From Sphaerosporella brunnea (Eukaryota > Ascomycota > Pezizomycetes > Pezizales > Pyronemataceae), in the NCBI GenBank assembly GCA_008704415.1, contig VXIS01000001.1, positions 186,001-250,000 on the forward strand: 64,000 nt of DNA. The letters run 5' to 3'. Of the stretch, positions 23,174 to 33,729 are shown piece by piece; the first letter of the stretch is position 1; the number at the start of each line of letters is the position of its first letter. A program made the translations under genes and the position numbers. The notes beneath the pieces were generated by a model, which worked only from the letters and a program-made list of their open reading frames with translations, did not search any database and had not been told where the DNA came from.

Positions 23174-25087
23174 TCAGTGGATATTTTTAAAGATGGGGTG
23201 ACTGACGTTTTCGCGATGCTCCATGCCTGCTATTTTTGACCACGTTTGCAGTCGGCTATGACATTCGTTGAATGTCTTATAGTCAGATACGTGCAGTAGT
23301 CGTACATTTACCGCTCCCGTTTTCTCGCGTATACCCTCGATTATGGCATGTATAGGGGTGAAAATTGTCGATAGGATCTTGCCTTTTGAGTTGGTAATGC
23401 ATCCAATGATCATCCCTACAAGCAACCCCTCTTTACTAAAGATCCAGGCTCCGGAATCCCCACTAATCCCTAGACCTATAAAACTTTGAAGTTAGCCTCA
23501 ATAGAGTGATCTACTAAAAAAGTGCATACCAAGAATGCCAGAGTTGCTTGGTGTAAAAGTCGCTTCCATAGACTTCCTTCCATCACCCCAGTAAATTGGG
23601 CCGATGACCTCCGAAATTATACCTTCCCCCCATCCTGAAGTTCCTCCAAGGCCGTAGACACGTTTTTCTTTATACTCGGGACTCCCAAAAAGATCCTCGG
23701 AGTCCTCTCCTTCAAGGGGATTAACGGCATCATCAACGGTCGTAAGCTTCATATAATCAACAAAGCCTTCCCGAGTTGACAAACCAAGTGGCTGTTTTGG
23801 TGGTGCTTCCGGATTCATGCTTGGCAGCCAGTTTTCCCCCATCATCGTGTGCGGAATATTTTCAAATATTGCCCAATCAACCTGTGCTCGAAACCTTCAG
23901 GTTAATACACAATAAGCAAACCCAACAGAGGCGCATGTCAACGTACCTCATGGGAAGCATTGGGAAGCTGGGCAATGTTTTCATAGCTCTTTGTTTGGTA
24001 ACCTGAAGAAAATGCCACCCTTCCGAACTTCTTCACCCCGGACTTGCGGGACCGGCCATTTAGGAAGTCCTGCATGCCCCTTGCCACTGACGGTTGGCAG
24101 ACAAGGAATTCTTTGCCGTTAAATAAACCATCTTTGACTCCTTCGTTTTTTTGAGGGCTGGAGGAAGGTTCCGCCTGCACCAAATGGTGACAGGATAGTC
24201 CATAAATTGCATCAGGAGAATCTTCAAACTCCAGGCAAATATACCCCCCAAATGTCAGAGAGAAGTCGCGGAGAGCAGCTTGCTCGCAAATCCCGATATC
24301 GGCGCCACAAGTAGGCTTGGGTCGTTCACGAGGACATGATCTCTGCACACTGCCTTCTTCTACTTTTAATATAAAACGCCCCTTGAGATTTTCGTCTTCG
24401 GCGATTTTTTGCCTCAGGATCTGGCCAGTATCCGGTTTTGTGTGGCTAGCAAAAATGCGGATGATCGGCCTGGGGTCCTTGGCTGTTGGCATGAAATTGA
24501 CACCTCCGGTATTGCCCTCCCCTATGATCTCTTCCATGTGGTCGTATATCCATGGGAGTATTTGGTACCACAATTTGAGGTGGTGGCGCGTTGCTCGTTG
24601 GGAATACGACTGCTTGGGCCTCGGGATCTTCTCATCATCCCCGCCCTGGCTACCGTTCGGTCCCGACTGCTGAATGGGCCCCCACCCAGGGCCGCTGACT
24701 GATCTCACTTCGGCGAGCAGCGGCCAGTTGATTATCGATGTTTCCTGAAAGGTTGGGTCCCATTGGAGAGTTAGTGCTCCCCTGCAGAGAGTCGGTCAGC
24801 AGTTGTTTCGTCGAGACACCACGGACGTTCACTCACAAGTCCGGGAAGTGGTAGTGAACCTTTGCAAGAACCTCCTCGATCTTAGATCTCCGTTCCCTTG
24901 CCGACAGACTTTGGGCTAGCCATACACGAATGGGGTGATTTGTACTCTCCGCAAACGTCTTTGTGGATCCAGTGGAGGCGGCCCACGTGTCGTATACCGA
25001 CCATCCAGGGCCAGGAAGGCTCTCGAGCGTTGGTTCGCTAAGGCGATTGGTTGCGGAAGCCCAGTTGGGATCTCGTGGGGTATACAT
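23174..25087 (-). CDS. Trypsin-fold serine protease-like protein
   Basis: Four exons: 24837-25087, 23947-24781, 23530-23881 and 23174-23475. Introns are 55, 65 and 54 bp, and all junctions keep frame (1740 bp, 579 residues). The 3' site of intron 1 was set at CTGCAG because the nearer TTTCAG gives a stop. A complete chymotrypsin-type triad can be read: His in GLSCHHLV (H282/H283), Asp in VDWAIFE (D364) and Ser in GISGDSGAWIF (S487). The N-terminal 250 residues do not resemble a known domain. There is no signal peptide, so the protein should be intracellular. It shares a 292-bp divergent promoter region with the zinc-finger gene on the other strand. The role is unknown; many fungal proteins of this kind are lineage-specific. 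Confidence 0.78.
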
Positions 25088-25379
25088 CTAGGTAACGACT
25101 TAAGTAAGTACTTAGTAAGTGTATCTGTAGGACGGAGGGGACGGAGCGTGGTTATGTTCGAGGAGTAAGTAAATAAATATGTATACACATGGATGGTTGT
25201 ACAACCTCCTGTCTCTGCGCGCGCGCACTGCAACCGCCGTCTGTGAACACGCAACTCTGCGTGCATTCATGCAGGCCAGAACATCCTTGTATAAAAGCAG
25301 CTTTCCATAGCATCCGATTTCTTTATCAATCGAGAACACCTAACCATCGCAAATACCTACCTCTATCAACTAGCAAGCC
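25088..25379. promoter_or_regulatory. Shared divergent promoter region
   Basis: The only sequence between the start codons of the protease-like gene (minus) and the zinc-finger gene (plus). A TATAAAAG element at 25290-25297 lies about 85 bp before the plus-strand ATG. No equally clear TATA element was seen for the minus-strand gene. Such a short gap suggests joint regulation, which is an inference. Confidence 0.55.
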
Positions 25380-27399
25380 ATGTCAGGTAGAATCATAATC
25401 TATGACTGGATTTTCCGAAACTAATCAAAGCACTCATATCTCTAGAGTCCTTTGAAGACACCCTTAGCGAGTCAGACGCTGAGCCCCATGCTCCGCGCCA
25501 TGCGCACCGATCGCATCTGAACCTGGGTGCCTTGCTCCGCGCTTCTTCTATCGTCCGTCCAGAAGCATTCGAACAGGCCTTGGGCGCTCTAGATTTGAGC
25601 GATGCTGGAAGCGATGACGAAGAGTACATCCCGAACCCTTTTCTCATGGAGCTGAAGCGGGGATCCACTTCAACACAAACGATACAGGGCCCTGAAGGCC
25701 ATGCTGGCTTTGAGGTCCAAGGAATGGCCGACACGCCTTGGGAGACACCGAGCAAACCCATCCCTATTCCAAATATCGGCCGTTCAAGTGAGCCTACGGA
25801 AGAAGATAAAGGTGAGTATCCCACTGTGTATATTACTCAACTATCTAAAGCAACGCCTTGGACTTACAGCGGAAGATTATGCCTTACGAGAAACTCAAGA
25901 GCCAGAAGTCCCCCACGTCGAGTCAGACCCGGGCCCCGGCCTGGGATCCACACCAATGCCCTTCACGGCCGAAGGTTGCGCTTTTGATAGCGGCAAAAGC
26001 GGTGATGGCTGCAGTCTAAGTGAACACGATTCATCAAGTTGGCCGACTGCTGCCAACGAGGGACCAGATTTCGAGTCTGAAATTGGTCAGAGAACTTGCG
26101 CAAGCAGCCGGCCATCCAAAATACAGAAGACTTCGGACACTGCGGCCAGAAAGACTACCACCCTTTCAGGCGAGTCCCCGCCAGAGGGCGACGAAGACGA
26201 AAGCCCCAGTTCGGACGACGACGAGAACCAGGGAGGGGATAGAAGAGGGAGAAAGACTCCCCAGAAAAACGGGAAGCCATTGCAAGATCCTGCCAGACTA
26301 TTTGCCTGTCCCTATCACAAAAGGGACCCAAAAAATTGCGAAGCGCTCTGCAAGACTTGGGGGAGTTCTGAGCTTCATAGGGTCATGTATGTTGCTTTCA
26401 CAGCTTGAAAAGGGATCCGAGGCTAAGCTAGTGCGCCATGTCAGTTCTCATATTCGGCGTAAACATCTCAAACCAAGGCAGTGCCCTCAATGTGGCTATC
26501 GAGCAGGCGAGAAGGCACAAATCGAATCCCACCAGAAAACAAAGCACAAACGCCCAGCAAGCCAGTTTGAGCCTGTGCCGTTAAGAGTGTCGGCTCTTGG
26601 AAAAGCAATCGGTCGCCAACGCTCGTGGGGACATGTTTATGCTCTGCTTTTCAACTGTGCAGACAGTGAAGTTCCGAGCCCATGTAAGTCCAGAATTCTG
26701 ATCTACTGCCATAGGATCCGCGAAACTGATTCTTTCCCAGACCTGGACTCCACCGAAGCTTGCCCTACAAGGCCTGGGTCTGGTTCCTCGGGCCAAAACA
26801 CAAACGCTGGGACGCCGACTGCTGGTGCCGACTTAAACGTCAGCGCTTTCGTTGAAGAAGTCCTCTTACCGAAACTTACACCCGAGCTCAGCTGTTTGCT
26901 TGCCAGATGTCTAATTGACGTTGGATGTAAGTCTCCCCAAACGTTTTCTCAAATTGGCGGAGTTATACTTACTACTTAGTCAATCCAAATCATTTCTCCC
27001 TGGGTCAGCAAGTGTCGAGTAAGGTCGCCTGATCCTATAACTCAAGTTTATTGATTGGACTGACAATATAAAGCCAACACCTCTTCTAGCTCCCTCGAGC
27101 TAATGGCCGAGGGTCCCCGTGCGGCTGTTGGCGACACTGATACTGTTGCCAACGACACAGCCATGAAAAGCGCTGATCTGTCTGCGGCTACTGGCAGCAC
27201 CGCTCCTAGCTCCCTCCAGCCACAGGCTGAGGGTCCCCCAGCGGCTGGTGACAACAGTGTTGCCGACGACACAGCCATGCAGGGCGCTGATCTTTGGCAA
27301 TATTCTGCGGATTGGATTGATGACTTTGATGGCATTGATGATCCGTCATTGGTGGGTGGGATGGATGAGAGAATGCTACGGGCCTGGGTAGCTCAATGA
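25380..27399 (+). CDS. Zinc-finger protein of the fungal C2H2-like type
   Basis: Seven exons: 25380-25386, 25446-25811, 25870-26381, 26428-26683, 26741-26926, 26980-27018 and 27074-27399, giving 563 residues. The first exon holds only ATG TCA G. Most introns have GTAAGT/GTGAGT-like donors; the fourth junction (26382-26427, donor GTCATG) is the least certain. The N-terminal half is acidic and low in structure. Residues about 268-345 have the zinc-binding pattern seen in many fungal proteins: LFACPYHKRDP, then HVSSHIRRKHLKPRQCPQC and IESHQKTKH. The C-terminus has a two-copy imperfect repeat (EGPRAA/EGPPAA with NDTAMKSAD/DDTAMQGAD) and an acidic WIDDFDGIDD end, which could be an activation segment. 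It is probably a nuclear regulator, paired head-to-head with the protease-like gene. Confidence 0.75.
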
Positions 27400-28383
27400 T
27401 GGACTTTCAAAGCGGAGGTTGTTGAGGAGGCTTTTGGTATGTGCATGGTTGGCTCATGTAGCTTTGGACAGCGGTTTGTGTTGGTTAATTTTTTGGAAGG
27501 GTGGAGTTGACCGAGCTGCTCGTGGAGTTTGCAACAGGCGATCTCCAACCCGAACAGGGTTATCGTTGTGTGTTTTGGATAAAACCACCAGCCCCAGCCT
27601 TGGATGCGGAGCCAAAATCTGAGTCGAAGGCTGAATGGCTGCCAAGATAAGCAGCTATATCGCACAGTATCTGAATCAAAGGAGACAGTGTGCTTGTCGA
27701 AGGTAAACGACATCAGAATTCGTGACCCCCGCTTAACTACCGGTTGAAACAGTAGTTAGACAAGTAAGTAAGCTCAAAACCTGTCCAAAATCAAACTGCA
27801 TAGCACAGGCACATTCCCGCCGCTGGCTGCAACCAGGAAGGGATGTATGCCTTGCCAAAATGCATTATCCAATTGGCAAAAGCGGGTGTGGGGGGCTGTC
27901 GAATAGTGTCATCGATCCGGTATTTCGTAGATTGACGAGACGGAGAAGAGCGGAGACCAGAGGAGACCACAGTGGTGAGTACCCACTCATGCTCCGGCGC
28001 AGCGGTATTTGCGACCCCAGCCAAATGTCAGAACCCGGCACGCGATCGATCTCTATGTAACTCTGAATCGTCCTAGCAGGCACGGCATCGACGTCGAAGC
28101 CGCACCACTTCATCAACACCAGAAAACAGCAAAGGCCATGAGAAAGAGAAGAGAAGCTGTGTCCAGGGACGATATCTACGCCGGGGGGTTGCGAAGGGGG
28201 ACAAACACAGCTCCGCTAGCTAATTATATAAGTTATCACAGCGCCCTTTCTTTTTGCAATTCTTTTTTTACCGAATGCCTCAATCTTTCCAACGGTACCA
28301 TTTCCAGCGATCTACAACGTCGTTTTGAAAAGGATGTAAACAGGCGCTTCCCCACTGTTCTCCCTACGTACCTCTATTCTGGA
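27400..28383. other. Intergenic, no gene recognised
   Basis: 3' flank of the zinc-finger gene followed by sequence without recognisable coding potential up to the 5' truncation point of the LINE relic. Confidence 0.4.
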
Positions 28384-29376
28384 GCCTCTGCCGCCACCAG
28401 CAGACAACCACCGGCAGCAAGGATGACTCCATCGGCCCCGGCCAGTGGATGGCCCGCCGCACCATCAAGTGGAGCCGTGCACTGACCGACCGTGGATGTT
28501 CCCTCACTCTGCGATGGGTCCCTGGAAATGCCGGCGTCGAAGGCAACGAGTTTGCGGATATGATGGCCAAGGATGCAGCATCGTCTTCAACCAGAGCCCC
28601 CAACGTTAACGAAGCGCTCCTACACCAGGCCAGCTTGGCCCACCTGAAGCGCAAGGCCTCAGAAGCTCGAAGCCGTGGCACCAGGCTGTGGATCCGTCAA
28701 ACCACGAGCCATCGTGAATCCTACGCACCGCGGAAGAAGACTGGCTTTCGGCCAGCCCTCAAGGAGGAGAGAAAGGCGCTGGCATCCCGGTACTATGGTG
28801 CAGGCGGCCTTAAACCGACCCGTCGGCGGTGGTGGAGACGGCAACGACTGTTTATAATAAACTGATCACCACGTGAGAACTCTGGGGAAACAGCCCTCCC
28901 GTCCTCTAAATAAGATGCGCTCTGTAAGACTGAGGCGCTGGCTTCCACCAGTCGCGCAATCTTGTGATGTTATTGAAGTCGGGGAAATTTTGAGCGACAG
29001 GTTGGTTTAAGGCCGCTTGCACCATACCAGCTCCTTACCGGGCATGCAACTACAGCACCCTATCTCAAGGAAAAGCTTCGCAAGAGAGGCTCCGATGAGT
29101 GTTGGTTTTGCCTCTCAGGCAAGCGGCAGACAAGAGAGCACCTTTTTAAGGAGTGCGACCGATGGCTTCCACAGATTCGCGCACTTTGGCGCTCTGTGGA
29201 GAAAGAGCCTGAATGGCTGGAGATGGCGGTCAATAGCGGAGCTGTTTCGGGAGGAAAAGGCCACCCGCATATCCTGCAGTTTCTGCGGGATACTAAGGTT
29301 GGACAATCCTCGGCGGAGGAGGATGATTCATCGTCATCGTCCGAGTCTGGTGAGGGGTCGGATGGGGAAGAGTGAC
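28384..29376 (+). pseudogene. LINE RNase H / zinc-module coding relic
   Basis: The plus-strand frame reads GQWMARRTIKW, then LRWVPGNAGVEGNEFADMMA, the signature of the last RNase H block (WVPGxxGxxGNExAD). The frame reaches SRYY at 28790 and is cut by the inserted MITE. It resumes at 29027 with QLLTGH, and then carries YLKEKL, DECWFC and REHLFKEC, a Cys/His module typical of fungal Tad-clade LINEs. Near 29230-29270 the copy has a further frame disruption relative to the 33.7-kb copy (AELFREEKAT versus AELFQEERAT, then RDTKVG in a different frame). The frame ends at 29376 after an acidic, serine-rich tail. It is not functional as it stands. Confidence 0.85.
28796..29024. mobile_element. TA-flanked MITE nested in the LINE (229 bp)
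   Basis: Ends are TGGTGCAGGCGGCCTTAAAC and, on the other strand, TGGTGCAAGCGGCCTTAAAC. The inverted repeats continue to about 29 bp with three mismatches, all transitions. TA at 28794-28795 and 29025-29026 is the target duplication, as for Tc1/mariner-type elements. Removing the element and one TA rejoins the LINE frame as SRYY-QLLTGH, a strong test of the boundaries. No coding capacity. Confidence 0.9.
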
Positions 29377-29499
29377 TTGGCCCTAATGCCCACAGCTTTT
29401 TTATGTTGTTGCGGGCCTGTTTCTTGGTAGTTGGGTGGCCGCAGTTGGCCCATGAGATACATCAATAAGGAGGCGGACAGGATAAGGGTGGGGACGAGT

Positions 29500-29924
29500 C
29501 AGTGTTCTCAGTAGCCAGCCCAAACAGCCGGGCGGGCTGGGCCGGCTGCTTTAAGCAGCCAGCCCGGCGGGCTTTTTGCATCAGCCCAAACGGCCCAGCC
29601 TGCTTTCGGGCCAGCCCGGCTGCCAGAGCTCTGAGTGATCTCCGGTGAAGACCGGCCACTGCAAGTGGCGGGGTTCAATCGGCGTCAATAAACTTTTCAG
29701 GATCTGTGATGTTATACTAAACTTCTATCTAGTGATCTCCTCCTAGTCATCGTTTTACACGGCGAACATGTTTATGTACTTTTCATTTCATAGCAGTAGT
29801 TTACATCACGGTGGTCGTATTTGTTGTCATTGTGGGCTGCAGCCCAAAGAGCCGGGCGGGCTTTTTGATCAGCCCACATCCGCCCAACGCAGCCGGCCGG
29901 GCTGGCTGGCTGTTGAGAACACTG
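29500..29924 (-). mobile_element. hAT-type MITE, copy 2 (425 bp), nested in the LINE 3' UTR
   Basis: Inverted relative to the copy at 5791-6246 and clearly homologous along its length, including a shared interior that reads TAGTTTACATCACGGTGGT on this copy's plus strand. Same termini (CAGTGTTCTCA ... TGAGAACACTG). Perfect 8-bp target duplication GGACGAGT at 29492-29499 and 29925-29932. The LINE tail at 34 kb has the same region with a single GGACGAGT, i.e. the empty site. Confidence 0.95.
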
Positions 29925-29998
29925 GGACGAGTAGGGGGTGTGTCATGACCGTTTGCGGTCGAATACAGACAATAAACTTGATTACAAACAAACAAACA

Positions 29999-31129
29999 AC
30001 CATCGGCACCTCTACAGCCCAGTTTTTTTGTTTTGTTTTAAATCTCTACAACCCAGTCCGTCTTGGTTGCAACTTGAAGGTGAAGCTAAGAGTGCTAACA
30101 TGTGACGCGTAAAGAGGCCAGGCCGTTTGTTTTCTTCTTCGTGGTAGATGAGGAAGATAACCAATTAGGGGAGTCGCGGGGTCTAATTTGGGGTTTTCTC
30201 ATAAGAGCTCTTTTTCTCTCGCTTTTTTTGGATGGACCCCGATGAAGGGAGTGAGTCATCGTGGGTCACGGCCACGCGGAATGCCAAGTCAAAATGCACC
30301 CACTCACGTCACCGATAATTACAAGCCGCTCATTGTCACGGCGTCATTAACTCCCACTCCCATACCGAATACACTCGCCGCTTTCACATCATGTCTCTGA
30401 GCTATTGATGGCGATTATAGTAGCGGTGGTTGGCTCATGCGCAGCGGGTTGTGTTTAGTGCAAAGAACACAGCAGATAAAAGGTTTTCTGCCGAGACTGC
30501 AAGCAGTGCCAAGCATGCTCTTGCCACTGCCATCTTGTCATTGGAGTCCACATACTAGTGGTTGTCAATAACCTCCGTTCGCACGTCCGGTAGACCGTTC
30601 GTTGAACAAAAGACTGTCAGCTCTCCCCAATTCGGTTGGCAACTTTTTTAGCAACGAGTTCCTGGCGGTCTCTCCGAAAGAATACCCAAAATGGCTAGAT
30701 GCCATGAACCCCTATGGCTCGGGCATCATCGGCGTCAGTAATGCGCACACTCGCCAGAGGTCGATTCAAGAGGCAAGGAAGTCCTGTCAGACGTCGAGCT
30801 TCCGTGTATTTCTTGGGTGGGCACCAATACAAAACAACAATACCTATTGCGCCGTCTCTCCTGAAAACAAGGGTTCTTTACGACTACCTACTCATGAGGG
30901 CCTTGCGGATCTACAAGGCTCGAAGATCAGAACTGGCTGCTGCAATTTAGAAAATGGTAGAAGACAAAGTAGCAGCCAAAATTACCGCCCGACCCTTTTA
31001 CGGTTGTACCACAATACGTAGAGTCTGGCCCACATGGCCCCTCTGCTGCACTTTACGTCCATCCTTCCCCCAGAATTAGAACAGGTATGTGCCTCATGTT
31101 TACAGGCGTAGGTTTGATCGTGAGGTGGA
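29999..31129. other. Intergenic, no gene recognised
   Basis: Frames at 30188-30400 and 30602-31021 show no recognisable domain. Sequence adjacent to 31130 may be further decayed retrotransposon. Confidence 0.35.
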
Positions 31130-31491
31130 GGATGTTGCCAAGGATTGCATGATGAGTACATTGACGTTTGGTTTGTGGTCATACGAAACAGCGCTCCATA
31201 GGGCTGTAGTTTCTTAAGTGCCCATACTAGTTCTGAAAGCTATATATCTGTTGGCCAATAGTTGGATTCTGCCGTGGTTAACTGACGGGAGAGGTACCAG
31301 TCCGAGTCTGGGTTTCCCGTCAGCTGGTGGACGACTACTGGTAGTAATCCTGTGCCATACTCTCTGGACGTATCTAAAAAGGCGTAAATGGGCTGCCCAT
31401 CTTCTACACAGTACAGTTGGGATCGGGCTGCCAGGACCTTCTCACCCTCCTCACCGAGGAACTCCTTGGCGGCCGTCTGTGGGGGACACAA
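31130..31491 (-). pseudogene. Fragment of Ty3/gypsy-type RT/RNase H polyprotein
   Basis: The minus strand reads QPIYAFLDTSREYGTGL, then WYLSRQLTTAESNYWPTDI, a stop, and LSELVWALKKLQPY. This is the RNase H-side block of Ty3/gypsy polymerases (FLDxS..G.G, then SRxLxxAExxYWPTExE, then LAxLVWAxKKxRxY) by family knowledge. The stop replaces the expected Glu position, and downstream sequence shifts frame. No LTRs, primer-binding site or integrase were seen, so this is an isolated fragment. Confidence 0.7.
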
Positions 31492-32506
31492 ACTGCTAAC
31501 TAATCTGTTCGCCTGCCATAGCCTTGTCAGGATTCTGCAAAGCCCAACTCATGTGTAGAAAGCATACGTTTGAGTTGAATAGACGTTATCAAAGCGATCG
31601 ACGTTTTTAAAAACACAGACGTTGTTAACTACTGGGAGTCCTTGACAGCGAGACCAACCATCGTGACTAAGTATATTTTGGCTTCGATGATGATGATGAG
31701 GAGGCCCAACGGCCAGCCGGTGCACTGAGCCCTACCAGCAGATACACGTAGATTCCCGGAAGCGCAAGATTCCTTGCCAAAACAGTCAAATGTGCAAGTC
31801 TCAGGAACAAAACCTAGGTTGATATTGATTTTTTAAGCCTGACAAACTGTGGTCGGGGCTTACAAAGCCGAGCCAGGATAGTGTCTTGTCTCCATGCGGT
31901 CTCCGCTTCTACTATAGAGAGATATCCGAAATTCCGCACGCGCATAGATACATGCTAAGATTGTTCTTATTTTTTATTTTTTCCCCCGGATTATCCGGAG
32001 TCCCGGAGTACCTTTGGCTAGTCGTTTTGTAATAAACTGGTTAACTGATTAACAAGCGCAACATAAGCGACTTTGAGTCTTTGACCCTGGAAGTTCTTAA
32101 CTAGCGGAAGAAAGTACCTGCGTTACCCGCAAATTCTAGAAGCGGATAACGGAATCCTGCGCAATCAATAGCAAAGCGCTCAGGGCCTCAGTCTCATCGC
32201 AAATAGTCTGTAGTATTATCTAGCTGGCGCCAAAAAAAAACTACCCAGAGTAAGTACCTGCCTAGAGCCGGTTCGGCCTTTCAACCAGGAAGTTTCGGGG
32301 GGTTCGTCGTCGCAGTGTTCATGCTATTCCCGATGCTGGATGTTGGGAGTGAAGGTAGAGGGAAACTTCTTTATAACCCCTCCGTTCTGCTCCTAATATT
32401 TTTCCATAGATTCATCAGTGCATTCAAGACCAGCACCTCCAGGCTCACAAAAACCTACAAGCACATCCACCCGTTTCTTCCCCTTCAACAACAGCAAACC
32501 ACCAAA
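31492..32506. other. Intergenic; promoter of the nitroreductase gene at its right end
   Basis: No gene recognised. A TATAAC element near 32371 and a C/A-rich leader (32440-32506) precede the nitroreductase start codon. Confidence 0.45.
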
Positions 32507-33167
32507 ATGTCCAGCGCCGCTTTCCTCGACGCCGTCCGCAACCGCCGCACCTACTATGCGCTCAAGGCAGACTCTCCGATCCCCGACGAGAAGATTGTCG
32601 AGCTCATCCAGGAAACCGTCAAGCACGTTCCGTCCTCGTTCAACTCGCAGACGGCGCGCGCCGTGGTCCTGCTGAAGGAGGAGCACCGCAAGCTTTGGGA
32701 TATCGTCAAGAAGACGCTGCGCGCTATCGTGCCGGCCGAGGCTTTCCCCGCTACCGAGAAGAAGCTGGATGGATTCAAGGCTGCTTACGGTACTGTTATG
32801 TGGTTCGAGGGTATGGCTTATCGGGATCCCACCCTACCTAACAATGCTAACCCACATCCGCACAGACCAGGCCGGCGTCAAAGCATTGCAGGACGCCTTC
32901 CCCATCTACGCCGACCACTTCCCGTCCTTTTCCGAGCACGCCTCCGGCATGAACCAGTACGTAGCGTGGACCGCGCTGGAGGCCGAGGGCTTTGGAGCGT
33001 CGCTCCAGCACTACAACCCGCTCATCGACGCCGAGGTCAAGAAGACGTGGAATATCCCTGAGAGCTGGCTGTTGGAGTCGCAGCTGGTGTTTGGAACCCC
33101 CATTGCCGAGGCTGGAGAGAAGACCTTCAACCCGATTGAGGACAGGGTTAAGGTTTTCGGTGCTTGA
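32507..33167 (+). CDS. Nitroreductase family protein (Frm2/Hbn1-like)
   Basis: FMN-binding oxidoreductase of 201 residues, the usual length. Exons 32507-32810 and 32866-33167 flank a 55-bp intron with branch TGCTAAC. Typical order: FLDAVRNRRTYYAL at the N-terminus (family FMN-contact R-R-x-Y), PSSFNSQTARAVVL, then the post-intron DQAGVKALQDAFPIYADHF and MNQYVAWTALEAEGFGASLQ segment, and a C-terminal LVFGTPIAEAGEKTF. Proteins of this group reduce nitro- or quinone-type substrates and are linked to lipid and oxidative-stress responses in yeast. The upstream in-frame extension to 32315 is judged to be 5' UTR because MSSAAFLDAV matches the family start. Confidence 0.93.
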
Positions 33168-33500
33168 TGTTCTGGTTTGGCGGTGCATGTTGTTTGTTTT
33201 TGTGGATTGAATGAAATGAATGGATGCGCATACCCTTCATATCATTGTTGTGCCGTGAATAGATGATCAAAACTGCCCACCGAGGCTCCCGACAGCACCA
33301 TCCTGGAGGTTCGAATCCTCAAGCGAAGTTAACCACTTCAAGACGACAAAAAACAAGAACCGTTCTTTAGCTCTATCGAGCATCATGTCTCAAAATGTCT
33401 CACTACCTTACTACTACTCTCAATCACAACGAGTGCTTACTAGTGAAAGCTACAATGCATGATTAAACTATAAATCCCAAATTGACATCACCAACAACAA

Positions 33501-33573
33501 GCTCTCGTAGCTCAGGGGTTAGAGCGGTCGATTGCAGATCGACAGGTCCCTCGTTCAAATCGGGGTGGGAGCT
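33501..33573 (+). tRNA. tRNA-Cys (GCA)
   Basis: 73 nt before CCA addition. Acceptor stem GCTCTCG/TGGGAGC with two G-U pairs, D-arm GCTC...GAGC, anticodon arm GTCGA-TTGCAGA-TCGAC with anticodon GCA, and T-arm CCTCG-TTCAAAT-CGGGG. No intron. T-rich sequence follows as terminator. A copy with the same mature sequence lies on the other strand at 36827-36899. Confidence 0.97.
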
Positions 33574-33729
33574 TCTTATTTTGCTTTTGCTTTTGCCGAC
33601 TCTGTTTTTAGTCTATCCAGAGACTAGGCGAGGGGGAAAAAAAGTGTCAACTCTACACAATTGAATACATGCTCTACTGATCCAATTTCTCCTGCCTGCC
33701 TCACCTTTCTCCTCCAGCGGCCCGGCGAT

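Larger units (their letters stand above)
28384..29998 (+). mobile_element. 5'-truncated Tad-like LINE carrying two nested insertions
   Basis: The 3' third of a non-LTR retrotransposon: end of the RNase H domain, a C-terminal zinc-binding module, a UTR, the 3' hairpin (29947-29960) and an AAACAAACAAAC tail. It is interrupted at 28796-29024 by a TA-flanked MITE and at 29500-29924 by a hAT-type MITE. With both removed, the LINE portion is about 960 bp. Similarity to the LINE tail at 33730-34082 covers the C-terminal codons and the UTR. Confidence 0.85.

Noticed and set aside
33285..33335. tRNA-like T-arm (GGAGGTTCGAATCCTC) downstream of the nitroreductase gene
   Set aside because: It is a good B-box and T-stem, but no acceptor stem, D-arm, A-box or anticodon arm can be fitted upstream. 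At most a tRNA or SINE remnant.
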